From assembly GCA_945948915.1 (NCBI GenBank), contig CAMFCQ010000004.1, forward strand, positions 1 to 64,000: a stretch of 64,000 bases of DNA. Direction: 5' to 3'. Positions 38,952 to 48,201 of the stretch are shown piece by piece. Under the pieces are notes generated by a model that saw nothing but the letters and a program-made list of their open reading frames with translations, was not told the origin of the DNA and searched no databases. The stretch's first letter is position 1. Each line of letters begins with the position of its first letter. This DNA comes from an uncultured Clostridia bacterium. GTDB lineage: Bacteria; Bacillota; Clostridia; Christensenellales; Aristaeellaceae. Both the position numbers and the translations under genes were made by a program.

Positions 38952-39947
38952 ATGAAGAAACTGTATTTTTCCACGTTTGTTCAGGGCCTTGAAAAGCCTG
39001 TTGAGGCCATGCTTCGCAAGGAAGGCGGCGTTGCAGTGGAGCGCATGGTGCCAGGTGCGGCGCTGTACCGCAGCGTCAGGGAGCCGGCGATGCCGTTTGT
39101 GCATCAGACGTTCAGCGTGCTCTTTCAAATGAAGCCGGTTGCAAACGCCGACGATGCCGTGAAGCGTCTGCTGTCTTCCGGCGGCTGGCTGGATCGATTC
39201 CCGTATGAGGAGACGCAGGGCAAGCGCTTCCGCATTGTGACGGCGATGGGCGACAAGCTCGTCTCGGCGAACATGCGCTATGTGGACATGCTCGAAAAGG
39301 TCATCTGCGAGAACACCGGCATGCGTACCTATCGCGAACGCCCGGATGTGGAGCTTTGGGTGCTCTGCCGTCCGGAGGCGTCGTATTTCCTTTGGCGGCT
39401 GGGCAAGCAATCGGCAACCCGTCAGGAAGGACAGCTGCGCACAGATGTCTGCGCTGTGGTTTCCTTCCTCTCCAGCTGCGGCGCAAAGAACGCGGCTGTG
39501 CTTGGATGTACCAATGTATCCCTGCCCGCGGCGCTCAAGAACGGCGGCGCGCGTGCGCTGACGTGCGTATGCCCGGATCGTGCCAGTGCAAAAATGATCG
39601 AAGGGAAGCTGCGGGGCGTTCGCGTGTGCGAGGGCTCCAGCGGTTATACCGATCTGGCGGACGGCAGCCAGCAGGCCGTCGTGCTGCATCTGCCGGTCAA
39701 GGCGGAAAAGACGGCGCGGCTTGAATCGGATCTGCGCAATGTGATGTTCGAAGCCCGTCGCATCCTTAGCGATGACGGGCGGCTGATCGTCGTTGCATCG
39801 CTTGCGCATGCGGAAAGCACGCTGCGCAAGACGCAGGGCGTGCGCATGCTGGCCCGTTATGACCTGACGCTCAGCGGGCAGAAGAGCGCCATCTGGGTGA
39901 TGACGGCAAAACCCACGGACATTGAAGAAGGCCTGATCGAGCAATGA
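38952..39947 (+). CDS. THUMP-domain protein with degenerate methyltransferase domain
   Basis: THUMP-like FRIVTAMGDKLVSAN...RPDVELWVLCRPEASYFLWRLG; Rossmann-like C-terminus lacking DPFCGSGT and D/NPPY motifs. Confidence 0.6.
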   Translation: MKKLYFSTFVQGLEKPVEAMLRKEGGVAVERMVPGAALYRSVREPAMPFVHQTFSVLFQMKPVANADDAVKRLLSSGGWLDRFPYEETQGKRFRIVTAMGDKLVSANMRYVDMLEKVICENTGMRTYRERPDVELWVLCRPEASYFLWRLGKQSATRQEGQLRTDVCAVVSFLSSCGAKNAAVLGCTNVSLPAALKNGGARALTCVCPDRASAKMIEGKLRGVRVCEGSSGYTDLADGSQQAVVLHLPVKAEKTARLESDLRNVMFEARRILSDDGRLIVVASLAHAESTLRKTQGVRMLARYDLTLSGQKSAIWVMTAKPTDIEEGLIEQ

Positions 39948-41173
39948 GCGCGAAGAAAAAGAGAAAAAAGAAAAAGAAGGGCGCTTCGCTCGTCAGCCGC
40001 GTGCTGATTCTGATGCTTGTGCTGGTGCTGCTGGCCGTTGCCATCTGGCAGATCAGTGGGCTTGTCGGCGGCAATGCGACGACAGCCATCGCGCGCAGCG
40101 GCGTGCTGGGCGACGAGTATCAGGGAACGGTGGTCATTGCGCGCAACGAGACGCTCTATGAGACGGAAAACAAATCGAGCATCGATTTCGTAGCCAGCGA
40201 GGGCAGCAGAGTTTCTCGTTCGGAGGTCATCTGCAGGGTGTATTCATCCGGCTATAACCAGACGGAAATCAACCGATTACAGACGTATCGCGAGGAAATC
40301 CAGAATTACCACGTGAACCAGGTGCTTAGCACCTACGTCGATGCGGCGCTGGATGCGGACAACAACGAGATTTCCTCGCTGGCGCAGCAGGTTCGAACGC
40401 TCGTGCAGGGCAGGGGCGTAGGCAGTCTGGGCAATCTGGAGACGCAGCTGCAAAGCGCATTGGCAGCGCGCAAGAATTATCTGCGCCAGAAATACCCGGA
40501 CGATCAGACGCTGTCTGAGCTGTACAAGGTGGAAAATGACCAGCTCAAGAAGATCGAAAGCTGGACGACAACCCACACGGCCAACGAAGACTGCATTGTC
40601 AGCTTTTACACGGATGGCTATGAAAACATGGTCAACGCCAATACATACGACAAGCTGACGCCGAGCGAGGTTCGCTCCGTGATCCGCGGTGTTGCGCCGC
40701 AGGGCGCTACGGCGGCGGAACGCGGCAGCGATTCGATCTTCAGAACGGTCATCGAAGACGAATGGTACGCGCTGTTCCTGTGCACGGACAGGGATTGGAA
40801 CCCGGTCGTCGGTGAGGCGTATCAGATGCAGCTGACCGGCTTTGACAACTATGTGCTCTCTGCGCAGGTGGAGTCCTTCACGCGCATTGGCAGTGACCTG
40901 CTGCTGCGCATGCGCGTGCGCACGAGTGTGGAACCTGTGCTCAATATCCGCACCTGCGGCGCAACGGTGGGCGACTTCATCTCCGGTGTATACGTGCCCA
41001 TCAACGCGCTGTACACGCTGGACAACATGATTGGCGTGGTGGTGCTGGAAGGCGGCATGCAGACGTTTGTTCCTGTCACAGTGATCACGTATCCGGATGA
41101 CAAGACGGCCTTTGTCCGTCCGACGCTCACCGGTTCGCCGCTGGAAGAGGGAAAGACCGTTATGCTCTTTTAA
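39944..41173 (+). CDS. HlyD-like membrane-anchored protein
   Basis: Lys-rich N-terminus, single TM, biotinyl/lipoyl-like beta region and coiled-coil; ATGA overlap with upstream gene. Confidence 0.7.
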   Translation: MSAKKKRKKKKKGASLVSRVLILMLVLVLLAVAIWQISGLVGGNATTAIARSGVLGDEYQGTVVIARNETLYETENKSSIDFVASEGSRVSRSEVICRVYSSGYNQTEINRLQTYREEIQNYHVNQVLSTYVDAALDADNNEISSLAQQVRTLVQGRGVGSLGNLETQLQSALAARKNYLRQKYPDDQTLSELYKVENDQLKKIESWTTTHTANEDCIVSFYTDGYENMVNANTYDKLTPSEVRSVIRGVAPQGATAAERGSDSIFRTVIEDEWYALFLCTDRDWNPVVGEAYQMQLTGFDNYVLSAQVESFTRIGSDLLLRMRVRTSVEPVLNIRTCGATVGDFISGVYVPINALYTLDNMIGVVVLEGGMQTFVPVTVITYPDDKTAFVRPTLTGSPLEEGKTVMLF

Positions 41174-41185
41174 GCAGAGGAAGAA

Positions 41186-41929
41186 ATGATGGAACAGGAA
41201 GTGCTTTTGCGGGTTGCGAAAATCCGCGCGGAGCTTGAATCGGCCGCGCTGGAACGCTGGGGCCGCGCTCCGCAGATCATTGCGGTGAGCAAAACCGTTG
41301 AGGCAGCGAAGGTTAATGCCGTGCGCGAGGCAGGCATTACGCGCCTGGGCGAAAACCGCGTGCAGGAAATCATGGAAAAGCTGCCGTATCTCGACGCATC
41401 TTTTCAAATTGATCTCATCGGACGGTTGCAAAACAACAAGGTTAAATATATAATAGATAAAGTCGGCATGATTCAGTCTCTTGACCGAATAAGCCTTGCG
41501 CAGGAAATCGACCGGAGGGCGCAGCAGCATGGTCTGCGCATGCCGGTGCTCATTCAGGTGAATATCGGCGACGAGCCGCAGAAGGGCGGCGTTCCTGTGT
41601 CAGAGACGCTGACCTTCGCGAGAACGGCTGCCGCGCTGCCGGGTCTTGAAATTCGGGGCCTGATGGCAGTCATGCCAAACCTTGATGATGAAGAAGCGCT
41701 GCGCCCGTATTTTACGCGGATGCGCAGCCTGTTTGATGCACTGCAAGAAGAGAATATCGCCGGTACACGAATTGAGGAGCTGTCCATGGGCATGTCCGGC
41801 GATTACCTGCTGGCGGCGCAGGAGGGTGCGACGCACGTTCGGATTGGCTCTGCGATCTTTGGCTCACGCGCATATGCAGCGCCCGCAGGCCAGGCAGAGG
41901 TTACGCTCAAGGGGGATACGCATTCATGA
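41186..41929 (+). CDS. YggS family pyridoxal phosphate enzyme
   Basis: IIAVSKTVEAAKVNAVREAGITRLGENRVQE, DLIGRLQNNKVKYI, LSMGMSGDY. Confidence 0.95.
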   Translation: MMEQEVLLRVAKIRAELESAALERWGRAPQIIAVSKTVEAAKVNAVREAGITRLGENRVQEIMEKLPYLDASFQIDLIGRLQNNKVKYIIDKVGMIQSLDRISLAQEIDRRAQQHGLRMPVLIQVNIGDEPQKGGVPVSETLTFARTAAALPGLEIRGLMAVMPNLDDEEALRPYFTRMRSLFDALQEENIAGTRIEELSMGMSGDYLLAAQEGATHVRIGSAIFGSRAYAAPAGQAEVTLKGDTHS

Positions 41930-42522
41930 ATTTTTTGAGCTCGCTTTCCAGAAAGCTCGGTTTTACGGGCGGAGACGAGGACGAACGCGACGAGGAGCTC
42001 GAAGAAAACGAGCTGGATGATGAGGCGGAAGAAGACGAGGAAGAGGAGAACGCCGGATTCTCATTCCGGTTTCCCTTTGGCAGCGCAATGCGCAACAGAC
42101 AGCAGTCTGTGCGCGATGACGAGGATGACGAAGAAGAACCTGCTCCGCAGCCCCGCAGAACGGAGCCGCAGAGCCGTGCTTCTTCTTCCCGCCGCGGCAA
42201 CGTGATTCACGATGCGCGCATGGATCCCCGGGCAGCGCAGGAGCCGCAGTATACCCACTGCGAGCGCATCGTCAACGTTCGCCAGATTGAGGAAAGCCGA
42301 GAGATCATCAAGCATCTGCTGCGCGGCGAGAGTATTTTGCTCAACCTCGAGAATATCGATCCCAAGGACTGCGGCCGCGTGGTGGATCTGCTCAGCGGTG
42401 CGGCCTTTGCCCTTCAGGGCAGGATGATCAAGGTGGCGCATCTGTCCTATCTGCTTGCGCCGGAAAATGTGGAGATCATCGAAGAGGATATTTACGCTGC
42501 CAACCGCGCACGATACAGGTGA
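41926..42522 (+). CDS. sepF: Cell division protein SepF
   Basis: Acidic N-terminus; IIKHLLRGESILLNLENIDPKDCGRVVDLLSGAAFALQGRMIKVAHLSYLLAPENVEI. Confidence 0.95.
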   Translation: MNFLSSLSRKLGFTGGDEDERDEELEENELDDEAEEDEEEENAGFSFRFPFGSAMRNRQQSVRDDEDDEEEPAPQPRRTEPQSRASSSRRGNVIHDARMDPRAAQEPQYTHCERIVNVRQIEESREIIKHLLRGESILLNLENIDPKDCGRVVDLLSGAAFALQGRMIKVAHLSYLLAPENVEIIEEDIYAANRARYR

Positions 42523-42535
42523 TCGATCCAAAGCC

Positions 42536-43273
42536 ATGGAAGAGATACAAAAAGCGTTGGAGAACGCTGCAAAGCTTGCGGGCGAAAAGGATCTGATCCG
42601 GTTTACGCGGTTCCTTGATCCGGCGGAAGCTGCGCTGGCTGAGCGTCTGGCCAGGCAATATGGCGCAAAGCTTTCCGTCTGGGGCGGATATGACCAGGCG
42701 GAACGCGCAGTGGGCTGCTTCAGCCCGGCGAATGAGGAGATCGACAGGGCTCAATTCCCGGTCGTATGCCTGCACAGCCGGTATTCCGCCAAGTTCTGTT
42801 CGGTTTCCCATCGCGATCTTCTGGGAGCATTTATGGCTTTGGGCTTGACAAGATCATGCGCAGGCGATATGATCATTTCAGGAGCAGATATTTATCTGTT
42901 TGCCCATGAGCAGACGGCAGATTTTATTGTACAGTCGATGACAAGCGCAGGTAAAGCTCCGCTTGAGTTTCAAAGGCTTGCCGAGACACCTGAAATGCCT
43001 GAGCCTGAAGGAACGCGGTTTTCGGCCGTTGTCAGTTCGCTCAGGCTTGACGGTGTGCTCGCCGCGGCGTACAGGCTTTCGCGCAGCGATGCCGCGGAGT
43101 GCATTCGAGCCGGTTTGGTGAAGGTAAATCACCTTCCGTGCGATCGGGTGGATGTGCAGCTCAAGGAGGGCACGCTGCTCTCCATGCGCGGCAAGGGGCG
43201 CGTGCGTCTTCTGTCTGTCGACGGAATGACGAGGAAACAACGTATCGGAATCACATTTTTCCGGTACGAATAA
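42536..43273 (+). CDS. YlmH-like S4-domain RNA-binding protein
   Basis: Order sepF-ylmH-divIVA; C-terminal S4 (LSRSDAAECIRAGLVKVNHLPCDRVDVQLKEGTLLSMRGKGRVRL). Confidence 0.92.
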   Translation: MEEIQKALENAAKLAGEKDLIRFTRFLDPAEAALAERLARQYGAKLSVWGGYDQAERAVGCFSPANEEIDRAQFPVVCLHSRYSAKFCSVSHRDLLGAFMALGLTRSCAGDMIISGADIYLFAHEQTADFIVQSMTSAGKAPLEFQRLAETPEMPEPEGTRFSAVVSSLRLDGVLAAAYRLSRSDAAECIRAGLVKVNHLPCDRVDVQLKEGTLLSMRGKGRVRLLSVDGMTRKQRIGITFFRYE

Positions 43274-43308
43274 TGATATGAACATTTGCTTTGAAAGGAG
43301 CTCTTCTC

Positions 43309-43836
43309 ATGGCTATCACGCTGGATACAATCGTCAACAAGGTGTTCAAGGTCGTCAAGAATGGTTACGACAACAACGAGGTCGAGTCTTTCCTCGATGA
43401 AATTCTCGAGGAAATGGAGAACCGTGAGGCTGAAACCGAAAAGCTGAAGGAGCAGGTTGCTGCCCTGAATCGCGAGCTTGAGCAGGCGAAGGCTGAACTT
43501 GCCGCCCGTCCGACGGAAGTTCAGGCCGCTCCGGTGCAGGCTGCGCCGGTACAGGCTGCCACGGCCCGCCACAGCGAGAGCTTCGAGCTTGTGCTCTCTA
43601 AGGCGCAGGGCGTGTACGACGAGATTGTTGCTGCTGCTGACGCCCGTGCAGCGGAAATCGTGGACAAAGCCAATCAGGAAGCGGCGGATATCCGCAGCAA
43701 CGCAGAGAGCCAGATTACCGATCTGACGGACAAGCTGACCGCGCTGCGCAAGCAGACTGCCGATTACTATGCTTCCCTCAAGAAGGTTGTGGATGCACAG
43801 AACGCCTCCATGGACCAGATCAAGAAGCTGCTGTAA
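43309..43836 (+). CDS. divIVA: DivIVA domain protein
   Basis: MAITLDTIVNKVFKVVKNGYDNNEVESFLDEILEEME and coiled coil. Confidence 0.93.
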   Translation: MAITLDTIVNKVFKVVKNGYDNNEVESFLDEILEEMENREAETEKLKEQVAALNRELEQAKAELAARPTEVQAAPVQAAPVQAATARHSESFELVLSKAQGVYDEIVAAADARAAEIVDKANQEAADIRSNAESQITDLTDKLTALRKQTADYYASLKKVVDAQNASMDQIKKLL

Positions 43837-43847
43837 GCGTAGACTTG

Positions 43848-43871
43848 GGCAGGGCACAGCCCTGCCTTTTA
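43848..43871 (+). terminator. Rho-independent terminator of divIVA
   Basis: GGCAGGGC-ACA-GCCCTGCC-TTTTA. Confidence 0.8.
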
Positions 43872-43993
43872 TTTATTTTCCGTTGATGCGCTTTTTTGAA
43901 TGCGCACCGGCGTTTGCTGCACATCAGCGCGTATGGTGGTCAGCAGGATATTTTTGCCGTTTCTCAAGCATGCTAGGCTTGGGAGGAATGCAG

Positions 43994-44284
43994 ATGAATC
44001 CTTTTGATCTTGATTTTATCCTGCGCAGGCTGGAGCATTTGACGCAGCGCCTTGAGCTGATGCACCTGGAAGCTTACCTCCGCTATGTGCACGACTGGCG
44101 AAAGCGGCTGTTTTTTGATTTTCTGAGCGGTATCGCGCGCGGCGTGGGCTTTTCGCTCGGCTTCTCCGTGCTGGGCGCGCTGCTGCTGTATATACTGAGA
44201 AACATTGCACTGAGCAATCTTCCGGTGATTGGCAAGTTCCTGGCAGAGCTGGTGCAGATCGTGGAGAACAATCTGGGATCATGA
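43994..44284 (+). CDS. DUF5665-like small membrane protein
   Basis: FDFLSGIARGVGFSLGFSVLGALLLYILRNIALSNLPVIGKFLAELVQIV; RBS gggagga. Confidence 0.75.
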   Translation: MNPFDLDFILRRLEHLTQRLELMHLEAYLRYVHDWRKRLFFDFLSGIARGVGFSLGFSVLGALLLYILRNIALSNLPVIGKFLAELVQIVENNLGS

Positions 44285-44760
44285 TCAAAAAGATAATGTA
44301 TATCGGTGTGCCGGTTGCTGCGGCGGACCAGTTGATCAAAGCGTATATCCGGTGCAAGCCTCAGGGAAAAACGCTGTTTGAAATTCCAGGCATCGCTGCC
44401 ATTACGCCAAGTTTCAACACGGGCGCAGCGTTCAGTCTGCTGTCCGGGCAAACTGCTTTTCTGGCAGTGCTTTCGGCCGTGCTGCTGCTTGTGCTGTGCG
44501 TCTACGTAAACAGAGCGCTCCATCTGTCGCGCGCAGCACAGACGTCGCTGTGCTTCTTGATCGGCGGCGGTGTCGGCAACCTGATCGATCGGATCGTCTA
44601 TGGCGGCGTGACGGACTATATTCGTCTGCTGCCGATTGATTTTCCAATTTTCAATCTGGCCGATATCGCGGTCACGGGTTCCGTCGCAGCGCTGCTCATG
44701 CTGTTGTTTACGGGAATGCTGGAAAAAACTACGGGAGAAGAACATGGATCAAATCATTGA
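44281..44760 (+). CDS. lspA: Lipoprotein signal peptidase
   Basis: AADQLIKAYI, NTGAAFS, GNLIDRIVYGGVTDYI, FNLADIA motifs. Confidence 0.94.
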   Translation: MIKKIMYIGVPVAAADQLIKAYIRCKPQGKTLFEIPGIAAITPSFNTGAAFSLLSGQTAFLAVLSAVLLLVLCVYVNRALHLSRAAQTSLCFLIGGGVGNLIDRIVYGGVTDYIRLLPIDFPIFNLADIAVTGSVAALLMLLFTGMLEKTTGEEHGSNH

Positions 44761-45655
44761 ATTGTCGGTTGAACAGGCGGACGACGGTACGCGCATTGAC
44801 GCGTATCTGCGCGCGCATACAGAGTTGTCGCGCTCACGCGTATCCGCGCTGATGCTCGAAGGGTCTGTGACCGTCAACGGCGAGGTTCAGATCAAGCCCT
44901 CCTTCAAGGTGACGACGGGGCAGTGCATTGCGCTTGCTGTGCCGCAGGTGCGCCCCGTGGACATCGTCCCGCAGGACATTCCGCTGGATATCTTGTACCA
45001 GGATGCGGACGTGGTCATCGTCAACAAACCGTGCGGCATGGTGGTGCATCCGGCAGCCGGAAACGAGGATAGGACGCTGGTCAACGCGCTGCTGTATCAT
45101 GTGCGCGATCTGTCCGGCATCGGAGGTGAGATGCGCCCCGGCATCGTGCATCGCCTGGACAAGGATACATCCGGCTTGATTCTGATTGCGAAAAACGACA
45201 GAGCGCACGCTGCGCTCAGCGAACAGTTTAAAGAGCGTTCGATGGAGAAGCACTATCGCGCGGTGGCATTTGGTCATTTTCCGGAAGAGTCCGGGCTGAT
45301 TGACGCACCGATTGCGCGCCACCCGGTTGACCGCAAGAAGATGGCGGTTGTACCTGACGGCAAGCCTTCCCAGACGGAATGGAAGACTCTGGAGCAGCTT
45401 AAGAGCACAACCTATCTGGACGTGCATCTGCTTACCGGCAGAACGCACCAGATCCGCGTACACATGCATTCCATCGGCCATCCGCTCCTGGGCGACAGGA
45501 TTTATGCGCCGAACCTCAAGACAAGCGTGCATATTCCGCGCCTGATGCTCCACGCATACAGCCTGGCCTTCACACATCCGACAACAGGCGAGCGCATGAC
45601 GCTGTGCGCACCGCTGCCTGAAAAGTTTGAGGCGACGCTGGAAAAGCTGAGATAA
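44744..45655 (+). CDS. RluA/RluD family pseudouridine synthase
   Basis: S4 domain; GIVHRLDKDTSGLILIAKN; LLTGRTHQIRVHMHSIGHPLLGD. Confidence 0.95.
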   Translation: MDQIIELSVEQADDGTRIDAYLRAHTELSRSRVSALMLEGSVTVNGEVQIKPSFKVTTGQCIALAVPQVRPVDIVPQDIPLDILYQDADVVIVNKPCGMVVHPAAGNEDRTLVNALLYHVRDLSGIGGEMRPGIVHRLDKDTSGLILIAKNDRAHAALSEQFKERSMEKHYRAVAFGHFPEESGLIDAPIARHPVDRKKMAVVPDGKPSQTEWKTLEQLKSTTYLDVHLLTGRTHQIRVHMHSIGHPLLGDRIYAPNLKTSVHIPRLMLHAYSLAFTHPTTGERMTLCAPLPEKFEATLEKLR

Positions 45656-45657
45656 CT

Positions 45658-45698
45658 GCAAAAAGCAAACGCCTGCTGATTCGGGCGTTTGCTTTTTC
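45658..45698. terminator. Bidirectional terminator between convergent rluD-like gene and dapA
   Basis: AAAAGCAAACGCC-TGCTGATTC-GGGCGTTTGCTTTTT. Confidence 0.85.
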
Positions 45699-45723
45699 AA
45701 TGATTCAGGAGCGTATCGATCCC

Positions 45724-46629
45724 TTATTCGTATTTGATCAGGCCACAGTCAACCAGGATGCGCTGCAGACGGCTTCTTTCAGGTTCCTCCATCGGCACAA
45801 GCGGAAGGCGAACCGCATCGTGAATGAGCCCCATCATCGCGAGCGCTGCTTTGACGGGAATAGGATTGACCTGCGAAAACAACGCGCGCATCAGGGGCAG
45901 CAGTGCCTGCTGCGCATCATTCGCCTCATCAAAACAGCCGTTTTCGCAGGCAAAGGTGATGAGCCGCGTCTGCAGGGGGAGAACGTTGCTGCAAACGCTG
46001 ATCACCCCGCATGCGCCCAGGGCCATCAGCGGCACAATCAGGTCATCATTGCCGCTGTATATGGGCAAATCTCCATGTGTACACGAAAGGAAATCAGCAG
46101 CAAGCGACAGGTCTCCGCTGGCCTCCTTCAAACCTGCGACGTGGGGATGGACGGCCAGCTGCGCGAGGGTGTCCGGCTTGATGCTCATTCCTGTTCGGCT
46201 GGGCACATTGTAAAGGATCATCGGCAGATCGCAGCTGTCCAGAATGGCGCTGTAATGACGAATGAGGCCAGCCTGCGTCGTCTTGTTGTAATAGGGCGTG
46301 ACGCTGAGCTGGCCCTGCGCACCGAGTTTTCTGGCCTGTCTGGCGTATTCGATCGCGCGGCGGGTATCGTTGGAGCCGGTGCCGATCAAAACCGGGATGC
46401 GCCCGTCAACCGTCTCAAGGCCGATGGTGATGACGTGTTCCCGCTCATCCATGCTGAGCGTGCAGGGCTCGCCTGTGGTGCCCAGAAACACCAGCGCGTC
46501 GATGCCTGCGTCCAGCTGCAGAAGAATCAGTCGTCTGAGTGCATCGGTATCCAGGGAACCGTCCGGCAGGAACGGGGTGACGAGCGCGGTCGCGCATCCT
46601 GTAAAGATGGGGGATGAATTTGAAAACAC
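45724..46629 (-). CDS. dapA: 4-hydroxy-tetrahydrodipicolinate synthase
   Basis: GCATALVTPFLPDGSLD, GTTGEPCTL, LYNVPSRTG, GLKEASGDL; GTG start behind GAGGAGG. Confidence 0.94.
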   Translation of the reverse strand: MFSNSSPIFTGCATALVTPFLPDGSLDTDALRRLILLQLDAGIDALVFLGTTGEPCTLSMDEREHVITIGLETVDGRIPVLIGTGSNDTRRAIEYARQARKLGAQGQLSVTPYYNKTTQAGLIRHYSAILDSCDLPMILYNVPSRTGMSIKPDTLAQLAVHPHVAGLKEASGDLSLAADFLSCTHGDLPIYSGNDDLIVPLMALGACGVISVCSNVLPLQTRLITFACENGCFDEANDAQQALLPLMRALFSQVNPIPVKAALAMMGLIHDAVRLPLVPMEEPERSRLQRILVDCGLIKYE

Positions 46630-46822
46630 GAAGCATTCCTCCTCGGTCGTCAGCATACATAACAGCCTGCAGGCATGACAGATATAGGTCCGTCAGCTTC
46701 GATGGGTGACCTAAAGCGTGGCATCAAAACCGGCATGGCACCGGTACATTCCCAAAAAGGTGTGTATTTGCTGCTTTGTGCTCGAGGGCGGATCCAAGCG
46801 GAAAGATTGATACTGTTTTCAA

Positions 46823-46990
46823 ATAGAAACAGCCAAGTGCTAAGCCCCGTCAGGTAACGCTTCGCTCCCTGACTGCTTTGACCGAATGGCTTCGCCACGT
46901 GGGGATACGTTGGGCTGCCGCCCAAACCTGCCTGAGGGATTTCATCCCTCAGACTCCCTTCTTCGCTTCGCATTTATTGCTCGTTTCTAT
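46823..46990. repeat. MITE-like palindromic element
   Basis: ATAGAAAC ... GTTTCTAT ends enclosing GTCAGG..CCTGAC, TGGCTTCGCCA, TTGGGCTGCCGCCCAA and TGAGGGATTTCATCCCTCA hairpins. Confidence 0.45.
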
Positions 46991-47011
46991 CAGAAAAGAG
47001 TATGACATAAC

Positions 47012-47063
47012 AAAAACCGCCGCAGGAGGAAACAGATGTCTCAAGTGTTTCCGTCATGCGGCA
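47012..47063 (-). terminator. Terminator of asd
   Basis: Minus strand CCGCATGACGGAAACACTTGAGACATCTGTTTCCTCCTGCGGCGGTTTTTG. Confidence 0.75.
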
Positions 47064-47090
47064 GGCAATATGTGCTTAAAAGCGTGGGAA

Positions 47091-48176
47091 TTACTTCTTG
47101 GGGATGTAGCCCTGCGCGCAGAGCTGCTCGGCAATCAGCACAGCGCCGCCGGCAGCGCCGCGCAGCGTGTTGTGGGACAGGCCGACAAAGCGCCAGTCAA
47201 ACAGCGAATCGCCGCGCAGGCGGCCCATCGAAACGCCCATGCCATGCTCGAAGTCGCGGTCAAGCTTCGTCTGCGGACGGTTATTCTCCTCGCAGTACTG
47301 GATGAACGGATGTGGGGCGCTGGGCAGATTCAGCTTCTGCGGCATGCCTTCGAAGGTGCGCCAGCGCTCGATGATCTCTTCCTTGGTTGCCGGCTTTTCA
47401 AAGCTCGCCCAGCAGGCAGCCATGTGGCCGTCGGCCACGGCGACGCGGATGCAGTGCGCACTGATGATCGGGGCCTTTGCCGGAACGATCACGCCGCCTT
47501 CGACCTTGCCCCAGATCTTGAGCGGCTCCTGCTCGCTCTTTTCTTCTTCGCCGCCGATGTACGGAATGACGTTGTCGATCATCTCCGGCCAGCGCGCAAA
47601 CGTCTTGCCCGCGCCCGAGATCGCCTGATAGGTGGAGACGACGACACGGGTGGGCTTGAGATCCCTGAGCGCGGTCAGCGCCGGAACGTAGGACTGAATG
47701 GAGCAGTTCGGCTTGACAGTGACAAAGCCCGTCTTCGTGCCCAGACGCCTGCGCTGATACTCAATGACATCCGCATGCTCGGGATTCAGTTCCGGGATGA
47801 TCATCGGAACATCCGGCGTGCCGCGGTGCGCAGAATTGTTGGAGACGACCGGCGTCTCGGTCTTCGCGTAAGCGTCCTCCAGCGCACGGATTTCGTCCTT
47901 CTTCATATCCACGGCACAGAAGACGAAGTCAACCTGACCGGTTACGAGCTCGACGTCGGCGGCATCGAGCACGGTCATGTTCTTGATATGATCAGGAATC
48001 GGCCAGCTGAATGCCCAGCGGCCCGAAACGGCTTCCTCGTAGGTCTTTCCCGCGCTGCGCGCAGAAGCGGCAACCGCCGCGATTTCAAACCAGGGATGAT
48101 CTGCAAGCAGGGTAATAAAGCGCTGACCCACCATGCCGGTTGCGCCAACGATTGCTACGCGCCATTTACGATCCAT
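47091..48176 (-). CDS. asd: Aspartate-semialdehyde dehydrogenase, archaeal/fungal-type
   Basis: WRVAIVGATGMVGQRFITLL, KPNCSIQSYVPAL, STYQAISGAG, SAHCIRVAVADGH. Confidence 0.93.
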   Translation of the reverse strand: MDRKWRVAIVGATGMVGQRFITLLADHPWFEIAAVAASARSAGKTYEEAVSGRWAFSWPIPDHIKNMTVLDAADVELVTGQVDFVFCAVDMKKDEIRALEDAYAKTETPVVSNNSAHRGTPDVPMIIPELNPEHADVIEYQRRRLGTKTGFVTVKPNCSIQSYVPALTALRDLKPTRVVVSTYQAISGAGKTFARWPEMIDNVIPYIGGEEEKSEQEPLKIWGKVEGGVIVPAKAPIISAHCIRVAVADGHMAACWASFEKPATKEEIIERWRTFEGMPQKLNLPSAPHPFIQYCEENNRPQTKLDRDFEHGMGVSMGRLRGDSLFDWRFVGLSHNTLRGAAGGAVLIAEQLCAQGYIPKK

Positions 48177-48201
48177 GTAAATCCATCCTTTCAAAGGCCT
48201 G

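Noticed and set aside
41440-41465. AT-rich TATATAATAGATAAA inside yggS resembling a promoter
   Set aside because: Inside a conserved coding region (QNNKVKYIIDKVG) without a convincing -35 or downstream gene start.
46657-46822. Lysine riboswitch before dapA
   Set aside because: No L-box core elements could be recognised on the minus strand.
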